From positions 1 to 6,426 of the forward strand of contig JBOGDF010000317.1 of assembly GCA_050701635.1 (NCBI GenBank): a stretch of 6,426 nucleotides of DNA. The letters run 5' to 3'. Positions 1 to 5,978 of this stretch are shown piece by piece. This stretch comes from WHSM01 sp050701635 (GTDB lineage Bacteria; Actinomycetota; Actinomycetes; Mycobacteriales; Micromonosporaceae). Made by a program: the position numbers and the translations under genes. Numbering within the stretch: the first letter of the stretch is position 1; each line of letters opens with the position of its first letter. The notes below the pieces were generated by a model. That model was given only the letters and a program-made list of their open reading frames with translations, searched no databases and had not been told where the DNA came from.

Positions 1-91
1 AGACAGAACGCCGGGTCGGGGCAACTACGCTGCGACACGCGCAACTTCATTGCGACAGGACAGGCGTCCAGCGCGGCGGTCAACGCCGTAG
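1..91. other. Left flank of the IS21 element, gene-free
   Basis: No gene is supported here. The stretch lies outside the inferred left end of the IS21 element. Its main content is a pair of 17-bp direct repeats (21-37 and 41-57), listed separately. It does not encode the missing front part of the recombinase found beyond the right end of the element: no reading frame resembles that family. The last bases before the element (85-91) do not match the first bases after it (2778 onward), so no target-site duplication is visible. Confidence 0.6.
21..57. repeat. Two 17-bp direct repeats, 20-bp period; possible end of another IS
   Basis: Copies begin GCAACT and end TGCGACA at 21-37 and 41-57. They match at 14 of 17 positions and start exactly 20 bp apart. 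Read on the minus strand, the outer copy begins TGTCGCAATG and runs leftward. Closely spaced repeats just inside a TGT terminus are typical of transposase binding sites at IS21-type ends. I infer, but cannot show, that this is the end of a separate, leftward-oriented insertion sequence mostly outside the window. The repeats do not resemble the GACGGT-N6-TGGCCCC sites of the element at 92-2777. Confidence 0.45.
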
Positions 92-186
92 TGGTTCTGA
101 CGGTCCACTGTGGCCCCGTTGGGACGGTTTGACTTGGCTCCACCTGGGTTTGCAGGTCGAGGGTTGTGACGGTCTGGTCTGGCCCC
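92..186. repeat. IS21 left end: terminal inverted repeat and three transposase-site copies
   Basis: The outer repeat (92-117) matches the reverse complement of 2752-2777 at 19 of 26 positions. Within the left end the motif GACGGT-N6-TGGCCCC occurs three times: 99-117 (13 of 13 fixed bases), 123-141 (12 of 13, TGGCTCC) and 168-186 (13 of 13). Start-to-start distances are 24 and 45 bp. The first and third copies share a wider context beginning GGTT. Repeated sites at each end are a known feature of IS21 ends and are taken to bind IstA. No good promoter is visible: TTGACT at 129-134 lies inside the second copy and has no convincing -10 partner. Confidence 0.8.
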
Positions 187-236
187 ACTGGTCGGTTGGT
201 GACATGATCAGCGCTCCGTAGTCGAAAGGCCCGTGG

Positions 237-1874
237 GTGGCCCGGTCGCGTGTGGAGCTGTACGAGGCGATTCGCCGCGATCATCGGCGGGGCGTCTCGA
301 TACGTGGCCTGGCGGAGCGGTACGGCGTGCATCGGCGCACCGTGCGGCACGCGATCGACTCCGCGGCCCCACCGCAGCCACGGAAAGCGCCGGCTCGGGC
401 GGCGCCACGGTTGGAGCCGTTCAAGGCGGCGATCGACGCGATGCTGCGCACGGATCTGGACGCGCCGCGCAAGCAGCGGCACACCGTGCGACGTGTCCTG
501 GCGCGGCTGGTGACGGAGAACAATGCGGGTGACTTGTCGTACTCGACGGTGCGCGACTACGTGGCCCGCCGGCGGGCTGAGATCACGGCGGAGGCCGGCC
601 GGTTACGTCAGGAGGCGTTCATCTTGCAGACCCATCGTCCCGGCGAGGAGGCCGAGGTCGACTTCGGTGAGGTGTGGATCCGACTGGCGGGCAAGCCGAC
701 CAAGATCTATCTGTTCGCGTTGCGGATGTCCTACTCAGGCAAGGCGGTCCACCGGGTGTTCGCCTCGCAGGGGCAGGAGGCGTTCATCGAGGGGCATCTG
801 CACGCCTTCGACGTGCTCGGCGGCTTGCCCACGGGGAAGATTCGGTACGACAACCTGCGCTCGGCGGTGTCGCGGGTGCTGTTCGGCCGCACCCGCACCG
901 AGAGCGACCGGTGGGTGTTGTTCCGCTCCCACATGCGGTTCGAGGCGTTCTACTGCATGCCCGGTATCGAAGGCGCGCACGAGAAGGGCGGCGTGGAGGG
1001 CGAGGTTGGCCGGTTCCGCCGCAATCACCTGGTCCCGGTCCCCGAGGTCGCCAACCTCGCCGAACTCAACGAGCGGCTGGAGGCGATCGACGCAGCCGAA
1101 GACGACCGGCGGCTGGAGGACCGGGTGCGCACCATCGGGCAGGACTTCGGCGTCGAGCAGCCGCTGCTGGCGCCGCTGCCAGCCGAGCCTTTCGAGGCCG
1201 GCCGGCTGCTGACCCCGAAGGTCGACCGCTACGGGCGTGTGACCGTCCGGCAGTCGCACTACTCGGTGCCGGCCCGGTTCATCGGCCGATCGGTGCGGGT
1301 GTTCCTACGCGCCTCGGAAGTGATCGTCTTCGACGGGCGCACCGAGATCGCCCGACACGAACGGTCGGTGGTGAAGAAGTCCCAGACCCTGGTGCTCGAC
1401 CACTACCTGGAAGTCCTGCTGCGCAAGCCCGGCGCCCTGCCCGGGTCAACCGCCCTGGCGCAGGCCCGCGAGGCCGGAGTGTTCACCATGGCGCACGAGG
1501 CGTTCTGGGCCGCGGCGGTCAAGGCCCACGGCGAGGCGGACGGCACCCGCGTGCTGATCGACGTGTTGCTGCTGCATCGGCACCTACCCGCCGCCGACGT
1601 GATCGCCGGCATCACCATCGCGCTGTCCGCCGGGGCCACCAGCCCGGACGTCGTCGCGGTCGAGGCCCGCCGGGCCCGCCAGGTCAGCAGATCCAGGCCC
1701 ACCGCCAGCGAACCCGACACCACCGGCGACACGCGCGAGGAGCGTCGTGTCGTCAGCCTCACCGAACGGCGCCTGGCCGCGCTCCCGCCGGATACCCGGC
1801 CGCTGCCCACGGTCGCGCGCTACGACCAGCTGCTACGCCGTCGCGCAGCAGGACAAGCTTCACCCCCACTCTGA
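237..1874 (+). CDS. istA: IS21 family transposase IstA
   Basis: DDE/RNase H-fold transposase that binds the element ends and, with the IstB ATPase, catalyses transposition. The 545-residue protein is of full family length. Residues 19-40 form a helix-turn-helix (GVSIRGLAERYGVHRRTV), and a second DNA-binding segment follows near 82-115. The catalytic triad is visible: D142 in EVDFGE, D205 in IRYDNL and E254 in GGVEGEVGRF, with the final Asp-to-Glu gap of 49 residues. Residues about 328-375 (RYGRVTVRQSHYSVP onward) match the beta-rich C-terminal domain of IS21 and Mu-type transposases. The GTG at 237 is chosen because it opens the helix-turn-helix domain directly and has GAAAGG at 224-229, spaced 7 nt. 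The frame is intact, so the enzyme could be active. Confidence 0.95.
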   Translation: MARSRVELYEAIRRDHRRGVSIRGLAERYGVHRRTVRHAIDSAAPPQPRKAPARAAPRLEPFKAAIDAMLRTDLDAPRKQRHTVRRVLARLVTENNAGDLSYSTVRDYVARRRAEITAEAGRLRQEAFILQTHRPGEEAEVDFGEVWIRLAGKPTKIYLFALRMSYSGKAVHRVFASQGQEAFIEGHLHAFDVLGGLPTGKIRYDNLRSAVSRVLFGRTRTESDRWVLFRSHMRFEAFYCMPGIEGAHEKGGVEGEVGRFRRNHLVPVPEVANLAELNERLEAIDAAEDDRRLEDRVRTIGQDFGVEQPLLAPLPAEPFEAGRLLTPKVDRYGRVTVRQSHYSVPARFIGRSVRVFLRASEVIVFDGRTEIARHERSVVKKSQTLVLDHYLEVLLRKPGALPGSTALAQAREAGVFTMAHEAFWAAAVKAHGEADGTRVLIDVLLLHRHLPAADVIAGITIALSAGATSPDVVAVEARRARQVSRSRPTASEPDTTGDTREERRVVSLTERRLAALPPDTRPLPTVARYDQLLRRRAAGQASPPL

Positions 1875-1882
1875 GGAGAACC

Positions 1883-2674
1883 GTGAGTCGACCCCGCCGT
1901 GCTCTCACCGAGCAGGCAGCCGAGGCAGCCGTCGACCAGGCCTGCCGCGCGCTACGACTACCCACCATGCGCAGCCAAGTCGCCGAAATGGCTGAGATCG
2001 CGGAGAAGGAACAACAGTCCTACCTCGGCTTCCTCGCCGAACTCCTCATCGCCGAATGCGACGACCGCGACCGGCGCCGCTCCGAACGCCGCATCAAGGC
2101 CGCCGGGTTCCCCCGCCCGAAGTGGCTGGCCGACTTCGACTTCGACGCCAACCCCAACATCAACCCCGCCACCATCAACACTCTCGCCCACTGCGGCTGG
2201 ATCCGCGACGGCGAGCCCCTCTGCCTCATCGGCGACTCCGGCACCGGCAAATCGCACCTGCTCATCGGCCTGGGCTCCGCCGCCGCGATGGCCGGCTTCC
2301 GGGTCCGCTACGTCCTGGCCGCCAAGCTCGTCAACGAACTGGTCGAAGCCGCCGACGAGAAGGTACTGAACAAGACCATCGCCCGCTACGGCCGCGTCGA
2401 CCTTCTCTGCATCGACGAGCTCGGATACATGGAACTGGACCGCCACGGCGCCGAGCTGCTGTTCCAGGTTTTGACAGAGAGGGAGGAGAAAGCCTCCGTC
2501 GCCATCGCCTCCAACGAATCTTTCTCAGGCTGGACAAAGACCTTCACAGACCCGCGACTCTGCGCAGCCATCGTCGACCGACTCACCTTCGGCGGCAACA
2601 TCATCGAGACCGGAACCGACTCATTCCGCCTCGCCCACGCCCGACAGAAGCAACACAGCGTGACCACCACCTGA
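1883..2674 (+). CDS. istB: IS21 family helper ATPase IstB
   Basis: AAA+ ATPase of the DnaC/IstB group. It assembles on DNA and helps IstA select and join target DNA. The protein has 263 residues, the normal family length. After a helical N-terminal part (1-90) come Walker A GDSGTGKS (117-124), Walker B LLCIDELGY with D178 and E179, a sensor-1 type segment ending in S210-N211, and the family's late motif IVDRLTFGGNIIETG. All key residues are present. The GTG start at 1883 has GAGGAGAA at 1873-1880, only 2 nt before the start codon and overlapping the istA stop codon at 1872-1874; GGAG alone sits slightly further. This fits translational coupling with istA. The frame is open and undamaged. Confidence 0.95.
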   Translation: MSRPRRALTEQAAEAAVDQACRALRLPTMRSQVAEMAEIAEKEQQSYLGFLAELLIAECDDRDRRRSERRIKAAGFPRPKWLADFDFDANPNINPATINTLAHCGWIRDGEPLCLIGDSGTGKSHLLIGLGSAAAMAGFRVRYVLAAKLVNELVEAADEKVLNKTIARYGRVDLLCIDELGYMELDRHGAELLFQVLTEREEKASVAIASNESFSGWTKTFTDPRLCAAIVDRLTFGGNIIETGTDSFRLAHARQKQHSVTTT

Positions 2675-2683
2675 ACCCCCGCC

Positions 2684-2777
2684 GGGGCCAAAGCAAACCG
2701 TCCACCCGCCGTCCATCGACGGCGGGTGGAGCCGTCTCAAGCCGTCCGAGCGGGGCCAGCCAAGACCGCCAGAATCA
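2684..2777. repeat. IS21 right end: terminal inverted repeat and three transposase-site copies
   Basis: This is the mirror image of the left end. Reverse-complement copies (GGGGCCA-N6-ACCGTC) lie at 2752-2770 (12 of 13 fixed bases), 2728-2746 (weaker, 10 of 13) and 2684-2702 (13 of 13). Counting inward from the terminus, the copies are 24 and 44 bp apart, against 24 and 45 bp at the left end. The outermost core ends 7 bp from the inferred terminus at both ends. The weak middle copy is accepted mainly because its position is what the left end predicts. Confidence 0.78.
2701..2730. terminator. Perfect 13-bp hairpin in the IS right end
   Basis: TCCACCCGCCGTC (2701-2713) and GACGGCGGGTGGA (2718-2730) pair perfectly around a 4-base loop, CATC. 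The hairpin lies 26 bp after the istB stop, so it could end the istA-istB transcript or stop transcription entering from outside. No run of T follows, so it is not a classical intrinsic terminator, although actinobacteria often use hairpins without a T tract. It overlaps the inner two transposase sites and so may instead be part of the end structure. Confidence 0.5.
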
Positions 2778-3544
2778 CCTACCACATGCGCGGCCACATC
2801 CGCACCGTGCTGGAGTTCCTCACCTGGCTGCACGCCCGCAGCCGCACCATCGCCACCGTCGACCAACGCGACATCGACGCCTGGCTCACCAACGGCCCGT
2901 CATCCCGCCGCCGCTACCGGATACGCCAATTCCTCGCCTGGAGCCGACGCCGCGACGGCGTCCCAGATCTGACCGTTCCGCCAGACCCTCCCAGCGAGCC
3001 TCAACTGCGGCTTCTCGACGCAGACACGATCGCCCGCCAGCTCCGGCGCTGCCTGCACGACGCCGACCTCCCCTTGGACGTGCGGGTGGCCGGCGCGCTG
3101 GTCATCCTCTACGGCCTCCGCATCTCGCGCCTGGTCCACCTCACCGTCGACGACGTCACCCGCGACGGCGGGGGTGTCCATCTCCACGCCGGCCGCGCGC
3201 CGATCCGCATCCCGCCACCAGTCGACGACCTGCTCACCGACCTGGCTGCCGCACCCGCCGACCCGTCACCGCTGTCCCGCGCCGTCGGCACCAGCCGACA
3301 CCTCTTCCCCGGAGTCGCAGCCGGACGCCCCATGCGACCAACCGCCATGCACCGCAGGCTCCGCCGCCATCACATCGACGGCGAACCTGGCCGGCACACC
3401 GCCCTGCTCGCCCTCGCCGCCGATATGCCAGCCCCGATCCTCGCCGACCTGCTCGGCATCCATGTCAACACCGTCCTGCGCTGGTCCGAACACGCCGGCG
3501 GCGACTGGATCCCGTACCTCAACGCCCGCGACAACCCCGACTGA
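2778..3544 (+). pseudogene. Tyrosine-recombinase-like integrase, 5'-truncated at the IS21 end
   Basis: The frame resembles actinobacterial tyrosine recombinases or integrases. A core-binding helical region (HIRTVLEFLTWLHARSRT, then VDQRDIDAWL) is followed by a catalytic-domain-like part. The box I arginine is present in LYGLRISRLVHLTVDDV (codon 3119). In box II the arginine is kept (GEPGRHTALL, codon 3392) but the usual histidine three residues before it is Glu. The tyrosine position after LLGIHVNTVLR is Trp (codon 3482). I see no clear beta-hairpin lysine. Only about 255 residues remain, and the usual N-terminal part is missing. The frame is open back into the IS right end, with a GTG at 2726 inside the element and an ATG at 2786, but neither has a ribosome binding site. 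I infer that the element removed the real start. Relatives I recall with a similar LLG-N-T-RW-DW ending also look degenerate, so the changed residues may be a family trait rather than decay. Confidence 0.7.
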
Positions 3545-3602
3545 ACCCGGGCGTTGTATCGCCGGTGTACCGGGAAGATCCAACGGCCCTGCGCGACAGG
3601 TG

Positions 3603-3625
3603 ATGTCAGTCCGTGCCTCTACGAT
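3603..3625 (+). promoter_or_regulatory. DNA-damage (RecA-independent, PafBC-type) promoter of the DinB-like gene
   Basis: The sequence aTGTCAgtc (3603-3611), then exactly 8 bases, then TACGAT (3620-3625) fits the mycobacterial/actinobacterial motif tTGTCRgtg-N8-TAnnnT. All fixed bases match apart from the first T (A here) and the last g (C here). In that group the motif marks promoters activated by the PafBC regulator after DNA damage without LexA cleavage. Transcription would start near 3632, giving a leader of roughly 50 nt before the start codon at 3685. The motif itself is seen; the regulation is inferred. Confidence 0.65.
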
Positions 3626-3684
3626 CTGATCCGGCTGTCGGCGTACGCCCGACCGCCCCGGAACCACCGTGCCCTGGAGCTGAC

Positions 3685-4239
3685 ATGGCTGACATGATCG
3701 TGCCCGACCCCGTCACGCGCGACATACTCGCGATCTTCGAAGACGTGCGATTCCGGCTGTTCGAGCGCCTGGAGGACTTGACCGACGCCGAGTACCACTG
3801 GGAGCCGGTCAGCGACTGCATCAGCATCCGCCCCGGCGACGACGGTGTCTTCCGCGTCGCCACGCTGTTTCCGGAATCGAGTCCGGAGGCACCGGCCCCT
3901 TTCACGACGATCGCCTGGCGCATCTGGCACATCGGCAGCCTCTGCCTGCGCGGCTATGTGATCCACTTCTTCGAGGACGTTCCTGAGCTCGGCGACCGCC
4001 ACGAGTGGCCGGGCACCGCGAAAGAGGGCGTCCAGGCGCTGGCCGAGGACTGGGAGCACTTCATCTCCCGTATCGCAGCCCTCGGCGACAAGCGCCTCCT
4101 GGCGCCGATAGGCAGGGGCCCAGGCGGTTGGGCCGATGAGACCTATCTGAAGCTCGCGCTGCACGCTCTGAAAGAGGTCACACATCACGGCGGCGAGATC
4201 GGCCTGCTGCGCGACCTGTACCTGCGCGAAGGCGTCTGA
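3685..4239 (+). CDS. DinB-family (DinB_2-like) four-helix metal-binding protein
   Basis: A 184-residue cytoplasmic protein of the DinB/YfiT-like superfamily, which includes metal-dependent thiol transferases that use mycothiol or bacillithiol; the substrate here is unknown. Family marks are LTDAEYHWEPV near the N-terminus, TTIAWRIWHIGSL with metal-ligand candidate H82, and the C-terminal EVTHHGGEIGLLRDLY with H167 and H168. The size is normal for the family. The ATG at 3685 is preferred: GGAG at 3676-3679 lies 5 nt upstream. A GTG at 3613 would fall inside the predicted promoter, and the ATG at 3694 is too far from the ribosome binding site. The gene stands alone and is preceded by a DNA-damage-type promoter. 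It is not DinB in the sense of DNA polymerase IV. The founding member of the family was a damage-inducible Bacillus gene, so damage control would fit, but the catalytic role is not shown by the sequence. Confidence 0.85.
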   Translation: MADMIVPDPVTRDILAIFEDVRFRLFERLEDLTDAEYHWEPVSDCISIRPGDDGVFRVATLFPESSPEAPAPFTTIAWRIWHIGSLCLRGYVIHFFEDVPELGDRHEWPGTAKEGVQALAEDWEHFISRIAALGDKRLLAPIGRGPGGWADETYLKLALHALKEVTHHGGEIGLLRDLYLREGV

Positions 4240-4254
4240 TTTTGGCGGTGGGCG

Positions 4255-4275
4255 GCCTTGTCCGACGGACGAGGC
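4255..4275 (+). terminator. Possible terminator hairpin after the DinB-like gene
   Basis: GCCTTGTC (4255-4262) pairs with GACGAGGC (4268-4275), an 8-bp stem with one G-T pair around a 5-base loop, starting 15 bp after the stop codon. No T run follows. The position just behind a stand-alone gene supports a terminator role. Confidence 0.4.
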
Positions 4276-5015
4276 GCGGATGGCCAGGTCGTCGATCCGG
4301 TGGCGCTCATCGAGATCGATGACGTCATGGGTCACCGGGTGCCCTGGGCGCTGTGGCGTCCGGCGAACTGAGCACGTTCGTCTGTACCCGGCTGGGGAGC
4401 AGGACGCGTACGCCGACACCGGCAGTGGGCGATGACTACGCCGAACCAGAACCGCTTACAGCAATGCGGCCGGAACAGGCGCCGTTGTTGGAGCAGTTGC
4501 CGGACGACCCAGTGGCGATGCCGACGAGGACCCCTCCGTCCCGGAGCCGATGCTGAGCCAGTCCTGACACGCGACGGGCTGCGACAGGCAGTGCCCAGCT
4601 GAGTCCGGCAGGACCGGAGATCGGTCTACCTTGATGAGAGGATCCTCGCCAACGCCCGCGCCCGCCGCCGATAGTGCCCGTGTGCTGCACACGTCCCCAC
4701 CGGGCGCGAGTGAAGCCTCACCTGGGCTACCAGCAGAACTCGGCGACCGCCCCGATGGGACGGCGCTTCGTCCTTGACCGATGTCCTTCGCCCCGAGGCC
4801 AGCGCCGGCCGCAGAGTCGCGATCGATTCGTCTGGGTTCCGGTTCTGACTACCTAGCGTGATCGACGCCGGCTGTCACCACGAATACCACCCGGTTCGAA
4901 TATCGCCCACCGCCGGCCCCTGACGCGCGGGCAGCGCGTCGCATCGACCCCGGGGGACCACGGATCCGAGTCTGCAATCCGTCCGCGGTGTTTCCCGCCC
5001 GGGGCGCCCCCAACG

Positions 5016-5080
5016 AAGGAGGTAGACCACCACCTGCCTCCGCACCAGCCCGCAGGCAAGGCCGCCTGCCGCGCCTGCGG
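5016..5080 (+). promoter_or_regulatory. Possible structured leader with an orphan ribosome binding site
   Basis: A perfect AAGGAGGT (5016-5023) is not followed by any ATG, GTG or TTG at a usable distance; in one frame its last T begins a TAG stop. CCTCC at 5037-5041 could pair with its GGAGG. Just after it, CCGCAGGC (5050-5057) can pair either with GCCTGCGG (5073-5080, 8 bp) or, through GCAGGC, with GCCTGC (5064-5069, 6 bp). The two hairpins exclude each other. The segment lies 60-124 nt before the gene at 5140. It could be an attenuator-like leader or remnant sequence; GC-rich DNA forms such pairings easily. Confidence 0.3.
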
Positions 5081-5139
5081 ACCGAATCTGCCGTGCGCCG
5101 GCCGTGTCGACCGCGCGGCGGAAGGAGGAACACGCAGCC

Positions 5140-5592
5140 ATGTCCGAAGAGACCCGGCACCCCGTAGACCGGCGCGACCGGTCCGACAGAGAGGTACCAG
5201 CCATGACGACGACCCCCACCACCACGCTGAAGGCCCTGCTCGACAGAGTCGGCGTCACCGCCGTCGAAGACCTGGCCAACGACCCGAACCTCCCGACGCT
5301 GAACCTCGTCGACGTCCAGCTGGTGACCGCGCTGTACAACGTCCAGGCGGTCGAACACGACATCCGGGACCGCTACGATGCCCTCGCCACCGCCACCAGG
5401 CGCGAAATCGAAGAGCTCGACGACGGCCGGATCTGCACGCAGTGGACCAACCGCTACGCCGACCAGATCGCCGCGCTCCGCGCCCGGATCGGAGCCGCGA
5501 CCGAGCAGATCTCCTCGCTCGCTTCGATCCGCAAGGTCCTGCTCGCGGAGAACGCCGAGCACGCCACGAAGACGACCAGCACCGCCGAGTGA
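5140..5592 (+). CDS. Hypothetical protein, small, probably helical with C-terminal coiled coil
   Basis: I do not recognise this gene. It encodes 150 residues with no signal peptide or membrane segment. The first 21 residues are charged and probably disordered. Residues about 30-95 (from LKALLDRVGV to REIEEL) are mostly helical, with a conserved-looking core NLVDVQLVTALYNVQAVEHDIRD; residues about 105-142 have coiled-coil-like spacing of Ile and Leu. It contains a single Cys and no catalytic motif that I can see. The ATG at 5140 has AAGGAGGA at 5122-5129, 10 nt upstream. A second ATG at 5203 has AGAGAGG at 5188-5194 with 8 nt spacing and would give 129 residues beginning MTTTPTTT; the true start could be either. 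A terminator follows, so it is likely the last or only gene of its unit. The helical make-up would suit a scaffold or partner protein, but no role is claimed. Confidence 0.75.
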   Translation: MSEETRHPVDRRDRSDREVPAMTTTPTTTLKALLDRVGVTAVEDLANDPNLPTLNLVDVQLVTALYNVQAVEHDIRDRYDALATATRREIEELDDGRICTQWTNRYADQIAALRARIGAATEQISSLASIRKVLLAENAEHATKTTSTAE

Positions 5593-5600
5593 CCGCCACG

Positions 5601-5622
5601 AGGCCCCGACCCAGCGGGGCCT
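5601..5622 (+). terminator. Intrinsic-type terminator after the gene at 5140
   Basis: AGGCCCCG (5601-5608) pairs with CGGGGCCT (5615-5622) around the loop ACCCAG, and two more T follow. It starts 8 bp after the stop codon. The stem is perfect; the T tract is short, as is common in actinobacteria. Confidence 0.65.
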
Positions 5623-5624
5623 TT

Positions 5625-5972
5625 ACCCGCCACGCATCGAACGAGACCACGGGGAACACCAACACCGAACACTCCGGGCGCCGACGAACGCCGGGTCCAC
5701 GAGTTCGGCGCCGTCCACCGGCGACACGCCCGCGTCCATGTCAAGGACACGCCAATAGACCCGAACCGTGGCACCGGGCCCGCAGTGCGGTGTTGGGACT
5801 CCCACTGAGCGCAGCCAGCGTAGGCGCACCGAGTCGGGGTGCCCCGCACAACGACTTGACCTTCCACCGACATCACCCGTGGATGGTCAATCGTCCGACG
5901 CGGTCACCGCGAGCGCCGTCGGTGCGGTGCCCCAGCCCCGCAGACGAGAACTGTTCCGCCACCCGGAAAGGC
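5625..5972. other. Gene-poor stretch between the two unknown genes
   Basis: No gene is supported. The frame of the upstream gene stays open after its stop codon until 5806, but it has no start or ribosome binding site of its own and lies behind a terminator. On the minus strand, about 5685-5755 reads DMDAGVSPVDGAELVDPAFVGA with good third-position GC, but the surrounding codons do not, so it is at most a remnant. TTGACC at 5856-5861 could be a -35 box for the next gene, with only a poor -10 (GTGGAT at 5879-5884) 17 bp downstream. Confidence 0.45.
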
Positions 5973-5978
5973 ATGCCC

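Larger units (their letters stand above)
92..2777 (+). mobile_element. IS21-family insertion sequence (istA-istB), about 2.69 kb
   Basis: A complete two-gene IS21-type element. Both genes are intact, in the usual order istA then istB, on one strand and 8 nt apart. The ends were placed from the sequence. The left end starts TGGTTCTGACGGTC at 92, and the reverse complement of 2764-2777 reads TGATTCTGGCGGTC, a 12 of 14 match with TG at the outer edge on both sides. Three internal copies of the end site are mirrored at both ends. A length near 2.7 kb is within the range known for the family. No target-site duplication of 4-8 bp is evident: the left flank ends CCGTAG and the right flank begins CCTACC. 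The element may therefore be old, or one flank may have been rearranged. The family call is firm; the exact end bases are an inference. Confidence 0.88.
4240..5139. other. Gene-poor stretch of about 900 bp
   Basis: No gene is convincing on either strand. A 67-codon open frame at 4353-4556 lacks a ribosome binding site and a recognisable product. Short segments with gene-like third-position GC occur in different frames: 4279-4371 (on plus, ending PWALWRPAN before a stop), 4373-4432 and 4503-4568 (ending EDPSVPEPMLSQS before a stop). They may be debris of one or more decayed genes, but I do not recognise them. Small dyads include ATGACGTCAT at 4319-4328 and CGTGTG-CTG-CACACG at 4679-4693. TAGCGT at 4854-4859 resembles a -10 box without a good -35. 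The last 130 bp look like an mRNA leader (listed separately). Confidence 0.5.

Noticed and set aside
674..2674. Very long open frame spanning istA and istB in one phase
   Set aside because: It equals istB in its second half, but in the first half it is an out-of-frame reading of istA with Arg/Gly/Ala-rich low-complexity composition. It is not a fusion protein.
2056..3603. 515-codon open frame overlapping istB and the recombinase
   Set aside because: An Arg/Pro/His-rich shadow typical of an alternate frame in GC-rich DNA; both real genes underneath have clear domain motifs.
3619..4419. 266-codon minus-strand frame opposite the DinB-like gene
   Set aside because: It lies mostly antisense to a gene with clear family motifs, ribosome binding site and promoter. 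Only its first 60 or so codons lie outside, and these are noted as possible debris.
4555..4595. GACACGCGAC and TGCGACAGGC resembling the left-edge repeats (GCGACACGCG, TGCGACAGGA)
   Set aside because: Only short pieces match, in direct orientation and without the GCAACT half. It is not a convincing partner end for a second IS.
4890..4910. GGTTCGAAT resembling a tRNA T-loop
   Set aside because: The bases on the two sides do not form the 5-bp T stem, and no acceptor, D or anticodon arm can be built around it on either strand.
5738..5761. A second possible DNA-damage promoter (aTGTCAagg followed by TAGACC)
   Set aside because: The spacer is 9 rather than 8 bases, the last base of the -10 is not T, and it does not sit at a sensible distance from a gene start.
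5593..5808. In-frame continuation after the stop of the gene at 5140, as possible readthrough
   Set aside because: A 71-codon open stretch is common by chance at this GC content. It lies behind a terminator, and the translation is Pro/Arg-rich without protein-like features.
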